Below, one piece after another: positions 15,640-24,377 of a DNA stretch of 64,000 nt. The position numbers and the translations under genes were made by a program. Source of the stretch: Phycisphaerales bacterium (GTDB lineage: Bacteria; Planctomycetota; Phycisphaerae; UBA1845); contig JACKHG010000006.1 of the NCBI GenBank assembly GCA_020639115.1, positions 176,239-240,238 on the forward strand, read 5' to 3'. The notes below the pieces were generated by a model. It was given only the letters and a program-made list of their open reading frames with translations, was not told the origin of the DNA and ran no database searches. How positions within the stretch are numbered: position 1 is the first letter of the stretch; every line of letters begins with the position of its first letter.

Positions 15640-18513
15640 CTATTCGATTTCGATGGGCACGCGGAGCGCCTCGTCGCCGCTGCCCGGCTCGCGAAATCGC
15701 AGGTATCCCACCGGTTCGGTGTCATCCGGAGCCTTCGGCAGCGCCGAATCCGCGGCAAACGTCACCTTGATCGGCACGCCCGGTACAAAATCGATACGCG
15801 ACGAATCCGCACGCTTCACGTCGAGCGCCACTGGATCGGCGAGCAGATAATCCAGATTCACGTCGATCGGCGTCTCCCGCTCGTCATCGGAAATCGCAAA
15901 ACCCGCGTGGATCTTCACCGTCAGCTTGGCCTCCGCGCCGGGGTCGGGATGATCGACCGTCGCACTGTACGTGTTGTTGCTGAACCCGTCCTGCAGCAGC
16001 GCCTTGCCGCTCGCGTCCTCGACCGCAACGCCGATGTCCGTCACCTCCGCCCAGGCTTCCGGCGTCAGCTCCAGGTCGAGCCGCAGGCCGGAGTTGTCCG
16101 GGCCCAGCGTGATCTTGTATTCCAGCTCGTCATTCAGCCCCTTGAAGTTGTCGTCCTTGTACTTGCGAAATCCCTCGATAACGCCGTCCGCGGACGTGCG
16201 CAGCGGCTTGTCGAAAAGATTCGTGACGACGAGTTCGCCCTCCGGCTTGTCGTCCGCCGAATCGCACGAGGTGATCAGGGCCGGGTCCGCTTGCAGGCCG
16301 AAGAACCGTGTGCGGAGATTGTAGGGCCATTCCCGGTCCGGCCGATCCGCCACGACGTCAAGTTCCCAAACGCCCGGCATGAGTTCGTTGGTGACCGACC
16401 AGTGCACTTCGTTCCTGCCGTTCTCCGTGTCCAGCGCGTTGGAACGACTGCGCTGCTGAAAGCCGCGCGGATCGAAAATCCGTTCGATGCTCGCCTTGGA
16501 CTTGACGCCCTCGGGCGCCGAGAGCGTCACCTGCATCGCGCTGGCTCCCGCCGGCACGGCGACGAAGTGACGGTCGACCTGCCAGCCATGCACGGTCTGC
16601 CCGTCCAGCGTGACCGTGAAGTTGTTCTGCGCGCTGGCCTGATGCGGAACGATCACCGTGTTGAGAAAACGCATCGCCGGTTCGTCGCCGTCGAAGGCGT
16701 CCACGACCCCGACGTACAGCCCCGGCTCCTGCAACTGATCCCCGTCGTAGGTCACGTTCACCTGCGCGTCCTGCCCGCTGCGCAGGTAAAACGACTCCTG
16801 GTTGACCTTGCACCACGGACTCTGCGACCGCAGCGTAAACTTCTGGGCGTACTGCGTCTGCGCGTTCTCGTTCACCCCCGGCATGAAAATCGGCTCGATC
16901 GTGAACACCTGGGGCTCGTCCGTCGGATGCCAGGTGCTGCGCCAGAAGGCCGCCGGCGCACTGCCGTCCGGGCCGAGCGGGCTCGGGGTCTTGATGGCAT
17001 AATCAAGCAGCACGCTGCCGGCTGACGCCTTGACGAGCGCCGGCAGGATCTCCGCAGCCCGGGTGAGATCGGGAACGCCGTATCCGTAATCCAGCGGCGT
17101 TCCGACCGGCAGCGGCGATGCGGAGCGCTGCAGGGCGTGCTTCACGTCCACGGCGCGCACCCGCGCGTGCGGGTCCTTGCCGATCACATCGCTGATGAGC
17201 AGAGCGCTCAGCCCCGTGGCGTACGGGCTGGCCATGCTCGTGCCCGCCCAGAAATCCCCCTCGCGAACCCAGCGCGGAACGCTCGACGTCGACCACCCGG
17301 GAACCGCGATATCCGGCTTGTCCAACTCGCCCCCCCGCGAACTGAACACCGTCACGACCGGGCCGTCCATCGCGTAGCCGCGAACGTCCCGGCCCGTGTC
17401 CGCAGCCATCATCGCACCCACCGTGATGGCCCGGGCGGCTGCCGCCGGCGTGCCGATCGACGAGAGCCCCGGCCCCTCGTTGCCCGCCGACGTGCAGAAG
17501 ACGACGTACGGGTGCTGCTCGAGGAAGTCGTTGAAGAACGTGTCGATGTCCGACTCGCCCTCCAGCGTTGACTCCACACCGTACGACAGGTTGCACACGA
17601 CCGGCACGCCGTGCTCGCGCGCAAACCGGCCGGCGTACTCCATCGCCTTCTTCTTGGCGTCCGTCGTGCTGATGCCTCCGATGGCGTTCTGGCCGATCTT
17701 GAGGCTGATCACCTTTGCACCCGGCGCGACGCCGTTCAGCCCCTCCTGACGATTGATGTGGTAACCCGCGGCGATGCCTGCCACGTGCGTGCCGTGCGCC
17801 CCGTCGTCGAAGTGGAACACGACTTTGCTCTGGCGCAGAAAGATGTTGACCGCGAACGTCAGCGGAACGATCTCCTTCTCCGGCTGGGGCTGACCAAGTT
17901 TGAATGTGTCGTAGGCGATCTTGTAGTTGCGCAGCGGTTTCTCGTCGGCGAAGTCGCGATCCATGTCGGTGTCGACGAAGCACACGGCCTGATCGTCGCC
18001 GTCGCCCGCCAGCGCCGTCACGCAGATCGCAAACCGGTCGTCCTTGCGTCCGTTGTCGTTCAGGTCGGACACGTCGGAGTTCACGAATTTCTTCTCGTTG
18101 AGCCACCCGAACCAGAAGTGACGCTGCTCGTCGCCGTCGTCCAACTCGGGCAGGCTGAACTCCAGCGGTCGCCCCTCGTCGTCGTACGCGACCAGCTTGC
18201 CCGCGACGTCCTCACGGCGCACGCGATGCAGTTCCGTATCGCCCTCGCCGGAGAAGTCCTGGACGTCGATCACCTTGACGTCACCATCCGGCGTGCGGTC
18301 GAGGCCGGGAATCGACGGATCGACGCCCGTATCGAGTATGGCGATGACCACGCCGCGACCATCCGCCTCGGGATGGGCGCTGAGGAAGTCGTTGACCTTG
18401 CAGGTGTCCAGCGAAAGCTGCGTCCAGGTCGATCTGGACTCGGCGAATGCCCCGGAGCAGATCCCTGCAATTCCCGCCATGAACAATGCTCTTCGAGCGT
18501 GGTGGCTGCGCAT
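15640..18513 (-). CDS. Secreted tripeptidyl-peptidase II-like subtilisin
   Basis: A 957-residue S8 serine protease. The start at ATG 18513 has GGAGGA 8 nt upstream and opens a signal peptide (about residues 1-24). Catalytic residues are Asp61 (AILDTGVDPS), His240 (HGTHVAG) and Ser426 (GTSMASP), with the oxyanion Asn in SAGNEGPG. The Asp-His gap of about 180 residues, against about 30 in subtilisin, and the KVIDVQDFSGEGD segment are hallmarks of tripeptidyl-peptidase II. The 500 residues after the catalytic domain are beta-rich, also as in TPP II. Eukaryotic TPP II is cytosolic, so a signal peptide is notable. An AraC regulator lies 150 nt upstream on the same strand. Confidence 0.85.
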   Translation of the reverse strand: MRSHHARRALFMAGIAGICSGAFAESRSTWTQLSLDTCKVNDFLSAHPEADGRGVVIAILDTGVDPSIPGLDRTPDGDVKVIDVQDFSGEGDTELHRVRREDVAGKLVAYDDEGRPLEFSLPELDDGDEQRHFWFGWLNEKKFVNSDVSDLNDNGRKDDRFAICVTALAGDGDDQAVCFVDTDMDRDFADEKPLRNYKIAYDTFKLGQPQPEKEIVPLTFAVNIFLRQSKVVFHFDDGAHGTHVAGIAAGYHINRQEGLNGVAPGAKVISLKIGQNAIGGISTTDAKKKAMEYAGRFAREHGVPVVCNLSYGVESTLEGESDIDTFFNDFLEQHPYVVFCTSAGNEGPGLSSIGTPAAAARAITVGAMMAADTGRDVRGYAMDGPVVTVFSSRGGELDKPDIAVPGWSTSSVPRWVREGDFWAGTSMASPYATGLSALLISDVIGKDPHARVRAVDVKHALQRSASPLPVGTPLDYGYGVPDLTRAAEILPALVKASAGSVLLDYAIKTPSPLGPDGSAPAAFWRSTWHPTDEPQVFTIEPIFMPGVNENAQTQYAQKFTLRSQSPWCKVNQESFYLRSGQDAQVNVTYDGDQLQEPGLYVGVVDAFDGDEPAMRFLNTVIVPHQASAQNNFTVTLDGQTVHGWQVDRHFVAVPAGASAMQVTLSAPEGVKSKASIERIFDPRGFQQRSRSNALDTENGRNEVHWSVTNELMPGVWELDVVADRPDREWPYNLRTRFFGLQADPALITSCDSADDKPEGELVVTNLFDKPLRTSADGVIEGFRKYKDDNFKGLNDELEYKITLGPDNSGLRLDLELTPEAWAEVTDIGVAVEDASGKALLQDGFSNNTYSATVDHPDPGAEAKLTVKIHAGFAISDDERETPIDVNLDYLLADPVALDVKRADSSRIDFVPGVPIKVTFAADSALPKAPDDTEPVGYLRFREPGSGDEALRVPIEIE

Positions 18514-18665
18514 GTGCTGTTCCTCCGTATGGCCTGTCGTGATCCAGGAAACAGGAACTCTACCGCGTGAACCGCCGCGGCGGCAACGGGGGACGCCCCA
18601 TCTGGCGAAAGGTTGACAATCTTTGACGTTGTGCCGTCGAGATGGTGGGACTGTAGCGACTGAGC

Positions 18666-19535
18666 TTACGGACCCTGGCGTGCCGCGCGGCGAAAATCGA
18701 GGGGCGTGGCTCCAGTATGCTGATGGAAGACGTGACTGAACCAGTTCGGATTCGCGAACCCGCACGCCCACGCGACGCGTTTGACCTGCCAATTCGTCGT
18801 GGTCAGCAGTCTGCGGGCCAGCTTCACGCGCTCGCGCGCAATGTACTTGGTCATCCGTTCGCCCACCTGTTCGCTGAAAACATGGGCGAGGTAGTCCGGG
18901 TGGCTGCCGATCGCGGTCGCGACCGCCGTCACCGACAACGATGAGTCGCTGAGATGTTCCTCGATGTAAACGCGGGCACGGTCTACCTGCGGGGAAGCCG
19001 ATGCCGGCGTGCTTGCCGGCGGCACGTGGGACGCACCGCCGGCCTGTGCAGCCGTGGCGGAAATCGCAGCGATCAGCACCGGCGGTGCCGTGGCCACCGT
19101 ATCCCGTACGAGCAGATCCAGCAGCTCGAGCATGCGCGCAAAGGAATCGGGCGCCGCCGTTTCGCGACTGACCACCTTCAGCGCGGCGCAGCGCCGACCG
19201 TCACACACCACCGGAACGTGACCGCACAGTCGGTCGTGTGGGCAATGATGCCAGATGGGTTCCGGCCCCCGGTCGAGTGCCGCACATTGCAGAGCCCAAG
19301 CCTCGCGGCATTCAACGCTCCCAACGAACTTCGTGCATTCCGGATGGATCGGTGGGGCGTCCCAGGACCCCGAGGTCGTGGTCAGTGGGACCAGGATGAC
19401 TTTCGATGGGTCAAAGCGCGCGAATCGCTCGATCACCAGGTTGGAGAGCAGGCTGAGCTGATCGTGTATGCGCGGGTCAGCCGCTCCGTGACGGGCACGC
19501 GATGGCGCGACGCGATGGATCTCACGCGGGCTCAT
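18666..19535 (-). CDS. AraC-family regulator with PocR-like sensor
   Basis: A 289-residue transcription factor. The C-terminal 100 residues are an AraC DNA-binding domain with two HTH units (DSSLSVTAVATAIGSHPDYLA; VKRVAWACGFANPNWFSHVF then H-TGATPLDFRR). The N-terminal part (about 40-150) has a Cys-rich segment (ECREAW...C...HCPHDRLCGHVPVVCDG) like PocR sensory domains, which bind small organic or hydrocarbon ligands or metal. It may regulate the secreted protease that follows; this is only positional inference. Confidence 0.75.
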   Translation of the reverse strand: MSPREIHRVAPSRARHGAADPRIHDQLSLLSNLVIERFARFDPSKVILVPLTTTSGSWDAPPIHPECTKFVGSVECREAWALQCAALDRGPEPIWHHCPHDRLCGHVPVVCDGRRCAALKVVSRETAAPDSFARMLELLDLLVRDTVATAPPVLIAAISATAAQAGGASHVPPASTPASASPQVDRARVYIEEHLSDSSLSVTAVATAIGSHPDYLAHVFSEQVGERMTKYIARERVKLARRLLTTTNWQVKRVAWACGFANPNWFSHVFHQHTGATPLDFRRAARQGP

Positions 19536-19812
19536 GCCAAGTCTGCCACCTCATCCAGCCGCTTCCAAGTATACCGCGCCTTCCTGGCAGACGCCGCCGC
19601 ACGCAGCCCGCCCCGATTCCGCGTGGTGCTGCCGATCCACGTTTTTTTTTCGGACCATAAAGCAGCAATGAACGGTTTCTGGGCACACTGCTACGTTTTT
19701 CTTGGATTCACCTCCGGTTTGCTTGGCTTTTCGGCACGGCCTCGGGTTCGCCTGTAGGGTTTAGAGGAGGGTCCCAGAAACAACACGGCAACGAGGGCAG
19801 GGAGTGCACCGG

Positions 19813-19844
19813 GAGAGTCCCCAGACGGGGTGCTCTCTTTTTTT
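19813..19844 (+). terminator. Terminator-like hairpin upstream of PEP-CTERM gene
   Basis: Stem GAGAG/CTCTC plus CCCC/GGGG around an AGAC loop (19813-19837), directly followed by seven T (19838-19844). It reads as an intrinsic terminator on the plus strand. There is no plus-strand gene just upstream, so it could be an attenuator in the leader of the gene at 19953, or end a short RNA starting in 19540-19800. Confidence 0.5.
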
Positions 19845-19952
19845 GTGCTTGGGCAGCGATTGGCGTGAAAGCCGTTCGCGGCACTCTGCGCCTTGCAGAG
19901 CTTGGCTCGGCGAACGTTCGAAAGGGGATGGATCAGAAAAAGGAGGTGCCCA

Positions 19953-20726
19953 ATGAGATTCTGCCTGGTCGTGGGCGTGGCGATCGCCGCGGTGACAGCG
20001 ATGACAACCGTACCGGCGGGAGCGGACTGGAGTCCCGGCGACGGTTCCAAGATGCACTTCCCGCAGATGCCCGACCTGGACGGGTGGGACGTGCAGGCGT
20101 ACTCCCCGCTGGTGCTTGCTGATGATTGGCGCTGCACGGGCAGTGGGCCCATCACCGACATTCACTTCTGGGGCTCCTGGAAGGGAGGCAACACGGGACA
20201 GATCGAGTCGTTCTCCATCAACATCTACAGCGATGACCCGGTCGGCCCGGGGGGCAGCGATCCGGCCAACAGTTACTCGAAGCCCGACCTGCTCCTGTGG
20301 GAAGGCGAATTCTTCGATTTCGGCGTCGTGCCCGTCGATCCGCCGACCATGCAGGGTTGGTACAATCCCGCCACCGGCATGGCCCTGCCCGGCGATCATC
20401 AGAGCTTCTTCCAGTACAACCTCGTGGACATTCCCAATCCGTGCCTGCAGGTGGCTGGTGAGATCTACTGGCTCAGCATTTCCGCCAACGTCCTGACGGG
20501 CCAATGGGGCTGGAAGAACGCGGACCTCGATCAGTATCCCCAGCCGTACACCGGCATGCACTTTCTGGACGATGCGGTCTGGCGCAATCTCGGTACCGGA
20601 TGGCAGGAACTGATCGACCCGCTCGACTTCCACTCGCTCGACTTGGCCTTCGTCATCACTCCGGAGCCCATGACGTTCGTGCTGCTCGCGTCCGGTGGCC
20701 TGTTGCTGCTGCGCCGCCGACGCTAG
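19953..20726 (+). CDS. PEP-CTERM anchored secreted protein
   Basis: A 257-residue protein with a signal peptide (residues 1-24), a beta-rich body (DDWRCTGSGPITDIHFWGSWKGG, YWLSISAN) and a C-terminal PEP-CTERM sorting tail: PEP, a short hydrophobic helix and a final Arg cluster. PEP-CTERM proteins are processed by exosortase and displayed outside the cell. No exosortase gene is in this window. The start at ATG 19953 has an ideal AAAGGAGGTG SD. The body resembles planctomycete proteins often found with such tails, but I did not identify a named domain. Confidence 0.85.
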   Translation: MRFCLVVGVAIAAVTAMTTVPAGADWSPGDGSKMHFPQMPDLDGWDVQAYSPLVLADDWRCTGSGPITDIHFWGSWKGGNTGQIESFSINIYSDDPVGPGGSDPANSYSKPDLLLWEGEFFDFGVVPVDPPTMQGWYNPATGMALPGDHQSFFQYNLVDIPNPCLQVAGEIYWLSISANVLTGQWGWKNADLDQYPQPYTGMHFLDDAVWRNLGTGWQELIDPLDFHSLDLAFVITPEPMTFVLLASGGLLLLRRRR

Positions 20727-20838
20727 CTCTCCGCTTCATCCCGCCCTGAGCGCTTGTTCATGAACGCCCGCTCCTCCAACCATCGGGTCAGAGGCGCGGG
20801 CGTCGGTTCATCCGGCGTCAATCGCGACGCCGCGGACC

Positions 20839-22107
20839 GTGTGTACCTGCCGGTCCCGCGGATACAATCCGGCCATTCGCGGTCGCGCTGGATACCCGAC
20901 ATTGGTCATCACCATCTTCGTCATCGTCTACGTCGGAATGGTTCGCGGCCGCCTTCCCGGCCTCGCACTGGACCGACCGGCCATCGCGCTGCTCGGCGCG
21001 GTGGCGCTGCTCGTGACACGCCGCGTGAGCCTCGATGAAGCCCTGGTTGCAGTCGATGTCCCTACGCTGGGCCTGCTGTTCGGGCTGATGCTCGTGTCCG
21101 GGCAGTTCCGCGTCGCGGGCGCCTACAGCGCTGTGACGCGCTACATCGCCGCGTGGCCGGCGCACCCGCAGTGGCTCCTGGCTGCCGTGATTCTCGTCTG
21201 CGGGCTGCTCTCCGCGCTGCTCGCGAATGACATCGTCTGTCTGGCGGTGACGCCACTCCTCGCTGAAGGAACCTTGCGGCGCGGCCTTGACCCCAAGCCG
21301 CATCTGCTGGCGGTGGCCTGCGCGTCGAACATCGGATCAGCCGCAACGCTGATCGGCAACCCGCAGAACATGCTCATCGGCCAGCGGTTGCACCTGTCAT
21401 TCCTCGGCTATCTCGGCGACGGCGTGCTGCCCGCCGCAGTGGGCCTGCTGCTCCTGTGGCTGTGGCTGCGGCGGCGTGCGGACCGCCGGACCCAGGACCA
21501 ATCCGTGCCGTCCGTGGATGCTCCCGCATTCGACGCAGGGCAGGCGGTCAAGGGCATCGTGGTTCTGGCTGCGCTGCTGCTCGCATTCCTGTGCACGGCG
21601 TGGCCGCGCGAGTTGATCGCGCTCGCAGCCGGGGGCGTGATGCTCGTCAGCCGGCGCGTGTCTTCCAGGCGGTTGCTGCGCACGGTCGACTGGCGGTTGC
21701 TGTTGCTCTTCATCGGCCTGTTCGTGGTGAACCATGCGCTGGCCGCCGCGGGCTATGTAGCGCGGGCGCTGGAGGGCAGCGCGGCTGCAGGAATACCTCT
21801 AGCGCATCCGCCCGCACTCTTCGCCGCCGCGGTCGTTCTCTCCAATCTGGTTTCCAACGTCCCCGCGGTCATGCTGCTTCTGCCGGCGGCGACCCATCCG
21901 TCAGCCGGCGCTGTGCTGGCCCTCGCGAGCACCCTGGCTGGCAACTTGTTCATCGTGGGGAGCATTGCGAACATCATCGTCGTCGATCAGGCCCGGCGCG
22001 CGGGTGTCAACATCTCCTGGCGCGAGCATGCGCGTGTGGGTGTGCCCGTGACCCTGATGACTCTCGTCGGGGCCGCCGGCTGGCTGTGGTGGCGCGTCCA
22101 GGGATAG
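20839..22107 (+). CDS. ArsB/NhaD-type anion permease
   Basis: Up to 422 residues with about eleven hydrophobic helices. SLC13/ArsB-NhaD superfamily signatures: LLSALLANDIVCLAVTPL in the first half and AAVVLSNLVSNVPAVMLLLP in the second, the repeated loops that line the substrate path; also IGSAATLIGNPQNMLIG. The frame opens at GTG 20839 but a start at TTG 20902 just before the first helix is equally possible; neither has a strong SD. Substrates in this superfamily include arsenite, Na+/H+, citrate and other anions; the substrate here is unknown. Confidence 0.8.
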   Translation: MCTCRSRGYNPAIRGRAGYPTLVITIFVIVYVGMVRGRLPGLALDRPAIALLGAVALLVTRRVSLDEALVAVDVPTLGLLFGLMLVSGQFRVAGAYSAVTRYIAAWPAHPQWLLAAVILVCGLLSALLANDIVCLAVTPLLAEGTLRRGLDPKPHLLAVACASNIGSAATLIGNPQNMLIGQRLHLSFLGYLGDGVLPAAVGLLLLWLWLRRRADRRTQDQSVPSVDAPAFDAGQAVKGIVVLAALLLAFLCTAWPRELIALAAGGVMLVSRRVSSRRLLRTVDWRLLLLFIGLFVVNHALAAAGYVARALEGSAAAGIPLAHPPALFAAAVVLSNLVSNVPAVMLLLPAATHPSAGAVLALASTLAGNLFIVGSIANIIVVDQARRAGVNISWREHARVGVPVTLMTLVGAAGWLWWRVQG

Positions 22108-22469
22108 CGCACTTCGCAGGAGAATCCCTCCTCAGCCGATGAGTTCCCTGGCCTCACAACCCCTTCACTTGGCTAAGTAGTCCTTTACGCAGAATTTAGC
22201 CTTCGGAAAACCTGCGGGCTTACACTCTGGGTGCACGACACGGTTACACTCGTGGATGGGCTTGTTTCTGAGCGATGGGTGGCACGGACCTGTCGAAAAG
22301 GACTCAGTCGGCGAACCAGCGAATCCCGGCCCCGCCGCGACGCTGCCTTCATCGAACGCGACTCCTGTTCCATAGGCGGTGCCATCCCCCTTGGCCGAAT
22401 TCCGGACCGTCGATCGCGCCAGTTGCAGCCGCGGGAGCCGGACTGGATCAATACCCAGAGGAGGTTGTC
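22108..22469. other. Intergenic stretch without a convincing gene
   Basis: About 360 nt between the permease and the DUF1328 gene. I see no protein-like frame on either strand. A TGGCAC at 22280 is a partial match to a -24/-12 (sigma-54) promoter, but the -12 part is poor. Confidence 0.4.
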
Positions 22470-22646
22470 ATGTTGACTTGGGCCATTACGTTTCTGGTTA
22501 TCGCAATTATCGCCGGCGTTCTGGGCTTTACCGGCATCGCTGCCGGTGCCGCGCTCATCGCCAAATGGATTTTCTTCATTTTCATCGTTCTGTTCCTGCT
22601 CGCGGCCATCAGTGGTGCGCTGCGCGGACGAGCGCCACGGGCCTAG
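22470..22646 (+). CDS. DUF1328/YtjA-like small membrane protein
   Basis: A 58-residue protein with two transmembrane helices (LTWAITFLVIAIIAGVLGFTG and IAKWIFFIFIVLFLLAAISG). The AGVLGFTGIAAGAA turn is the DUF1328 signature. An AGAGGAGG SD precedes ATG 22470. These proteins are small inner-membrane or envelope-stress associated proteins of unknown function. The gene stands alone. Confidence 0.88.
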   Translation: MLTWAITFLVIAIIAGVLGFTGIAAGAALIAKWIFFIFIVLFLLAAISGALRGRAPRA

Positions 22647-22705
22647 CGCCCGGCGGAAGTGGCAGTAATCGCGTTGCGTCTTGCGGACTGCAGCGCGCTA
22701 CAGCG

Positions 22706-22754
22706 CCCCGCTTGTGACGCCCGCCGCTCCGGTGGCGCCGCGTCGCAAGCGGGG
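22706..22754. repeat. Long inverted repeat between two small genes
   Basis: Arms at 22706-22719 and 22741-22754 pair over 14 positions (CCCCGCTTG core, one G-U), with a 21-nt loop that can form a short inner stem. It could terminate the DUF1328 transcript or structure the 5' leader of the gene at 22799. A TATATA sequence follows directly. Confidence 0.45.
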
Positions 22755-22798
22755 TATATAGGAACCCCCTCAATAAAACCCTGTGATGGAGAACTGCA

Positions 22799-22969
22799 AT
22801 GAATCTGCGCAAATGGACCACGACAGGCGTTCTGGCTCTGGCTGGCTGCATCTTCCTGCCGTGTGCGGGGTGCGCCGAGCACAAGGAAAAGAAGGAAGTG
22901 GAAGTCCACACGCCGAACCACGACTACGAGGTCGAGGTCGAAAAGAAGACCCACCACGATCACGACTGA
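22799..22969 (+). CDS. Small His/Lys/Glu-rich lipoprotein
   Basis: A 56-residue protein read directly from ATG 22799 to TGA. The N-terminal hydrophobic segment contains AGC motifs (residues 15-17 and 23-25); the likely lipobox is CAGC with Cys 25. The mature part is about 30 residues of charged sequence alternating Lys/Glu/Val, ending in HHDHD, a possible metal-binding tail. TGGAGAA upstream serves as SD, and a strong intrinsic terminator follows at 23029. Family and function are unknown. Confidence 0.7.
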   Translation: MNLRKWTTTGVLALAGCIFLPCAGCAEHKEKKEVEVHTPNHDYEVEVEKKTHHDHD

Positions 22970-23028
22970 TTCGACTCCTGGGAAGAGAGAGCAATCGGGA
23001 CACCGGGTGAGCCCACGTTCCGTTACAC

Positions 23029-23064
23029 GGCCCGCACGGCAGACATGCCCGTGCGGGCCTTTTC
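23029..23064 (+). terminator. Intrinsic terminator
   Basis: Perfect 11-bp GC-rich stem (23029-23039 with 23049-23059; arm GGCCCGCACGG), 9-nt loop, followed by TTTTCT. It ends the small lipoprotein transcript and lies just beyond the convergent mtnC stop. Confidence 0.85.
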
Positions 23065-23082
23065 TATGGGCGGCTGATCAAT

Positions 23083-23784
23083 CTATGCGCTGTGCAGATG
23101 TGCGTCCGCGTGTTCAAGCGACGTGATGCGTGCATGCGAACCGTCGGCGACGGGGGCGTTGCCCGGCCGCTCCACGAGCACGCTGCGCATGCCGGCGGCC
23201 TCCGCCGCATCCAGCTCCCCCGTCACGTCGGAAAAGAAGGCAATTGACTCGGCCGGCTGCTGCCACTTCGCCGCGATCCGGCGATAGCTCTGGGCCTCCT
23301 TCTTCGGTCCGCTGGTTGTGTCGAAAAATCCGTCAAAGAACCGCGTCAGATCGCCGAACTCCGTGTGTGCCAGGAAGACGCGCTGCGCGGCTGCACTGCC
23401 GCTGGAGTAGATCGCGATCCGGATGCCCGCATCATGCCATCGCCTCAGCGCCGGCGGCACGTCGGGGAACAGTTGCGAACGCAGCGCTCCCTCGGCGTAT
23501 CCCCGCGCCCAGACGAGCCCCTGCAGCTCTTTCAACCCGGTCGTCTTGGCGTCCCGATCCATCAGCTCCATGAGGTGGCCGGTAAGCGCCTCTCGGCTGA
23601 AATCGGCGACGCCGGCATCGGCGGCGACCTGCGCCCGGGCCGTCTGCACGTCGGGCTCTGCCCAATGGTCCGCCACGTACGCCGGCAGCTCCCGCCGCGC
23701 GTACGGAAAGAGCACGTCGTACACGAACGCGATCGGCGCGATCGTTCCCTCGATGTCGAGCAGGATCGCCGCGACGTTGCTCAT
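23083..23784 (-). CDS. mtnC: Enolase-phosphatase E1 (methionine salvage)
   Basis: A 233-residue HAD-superfamily enzyme. LLDIEGTIAPI (DxEGT nucleophile motif) is specific to MtnC. IYSSGSAAAQR is motif II, KKEAQSYRRIA carries the Lys, and FFSDVTGELDAA is the acid motif. It converts 2,3-diketo-5-methylthiopentyl-1-phosphate to the acireductone, doing enolase and phosphatase steps. The ATG at 23784 overlaps the mtnD stop (ATGA), so it is the third gene of the mtnB-mtnD-mtnC operon. Confidence 0.93.
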   Translation of the reverse strand: MSNVAAILLDIEGTIAPIAFVYDVLFPYARRELPAYVADHWAEPDVQTARAQVAADAGVADFSREALTGHLMELMDRDAKTTGLKELQGLVWARGYAEGALRSQLFPDVPPALRRWHDAGIRIAIYSSGSAAAQRVFLAHTEFGDLTRFFDGFFDTTSGPKKEAQSYRRIAAKWQQPAESIAFFSDVTGELDAAEAAGMRSVLVERPGNAPVADGSHARITSLEHADAHLHSA

Positions 23785-24362
23785 CCCACGCGGGTCCGTG
23801 GAAACGCCACGCCCGACTGGACAAACGTCGGCCCCAGGCACATCGGTATGTAGTCGTCGTGGACGCCGCCTGCTTCATAAAACGGTGTCCAGCCACTCAT
23901 GTCCTGGAACAGGCGGATGGCCCGGATCGTGCGGTCCTTGCACAGGTCGAACCAGTGCCGCATGCCCGCCGGCACCGTGATCAGATCGCCCGCCACCACC
24001 GTGATCGCGAAGACGTCGTGGCCGTCCGGGTGGATGTGAAAGAGACCTGACCCCTTCACGATGAAGCGCACCTCGTCCTCGGTATGCCGATGCTCCTTGC
24101 TGAACTTGTCGAGCATGGCGCCCAGGCCCGGCGTGTCCGGGTTGACGTTGATCACGTCCGCGGTCACGTAGCCGCCGGAACGCTTCAGCTCGTCAATCTC
24201 GGCGGCATAGGCGGCGAGGATGTCCTCATCGCGCGCGTCCGGATCGACGCGGTCTTCGAGCGGCCAGTGGCGATACGTCATGTTGAACGGAGCGAGGAAG
24301 TCCTGGATCGCCTCGGGGCCCTCGATGACGCGGTTCTGTTGGGGAATGCGGACGGTCGCCAT
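23781..24362 (-). CDS. mtnD: Acireductone dioxygenase
   Basis: A 193-residue cupin. Metal ligands appear in KEHRHTEDEVRFI (two His and a Glu) and AGMRHWFD (His). It oxidises acireductone to 2-oxo-4-methylthiobutyrate and formate with Fe, or takes an off-pathway route with Ni. An AAGGAGG SD lies about 9 nt before ATG 24362. It is the second gene of the operon, 15 nt after mtnB and 4 nt overlapping mtnC. The substrate chain with its neighbours is consistent with the methionine salvage pathway. Confidence 0.95.
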   Translation of the reverse strand: MATVRIPQQNRVIEGPEAIQDFLAPFNMTYRHWPLEDRVDPDARDEDILAAYAAEIDELKRSGGYVTADVINVNPDTPGLGAMLDKFSKEHRHTEDEVRFIVKGSGLFHIHPDGHDVFAITVVAGDLITVPAGMRHWFDLCKDRTIRAIRLFQDMSGWTPFYEAGGVHDDYIPMCLGPTFVQSGVAFPRTRVG

Positions 24363-24377
24363 GGAAGCGAATCCTCC

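Noticed and set aside
22280..22296. TGGCAC as sigma-54 promoter
   Set aside because: The -12 half does not match and it is about 190 nt from the next gene.
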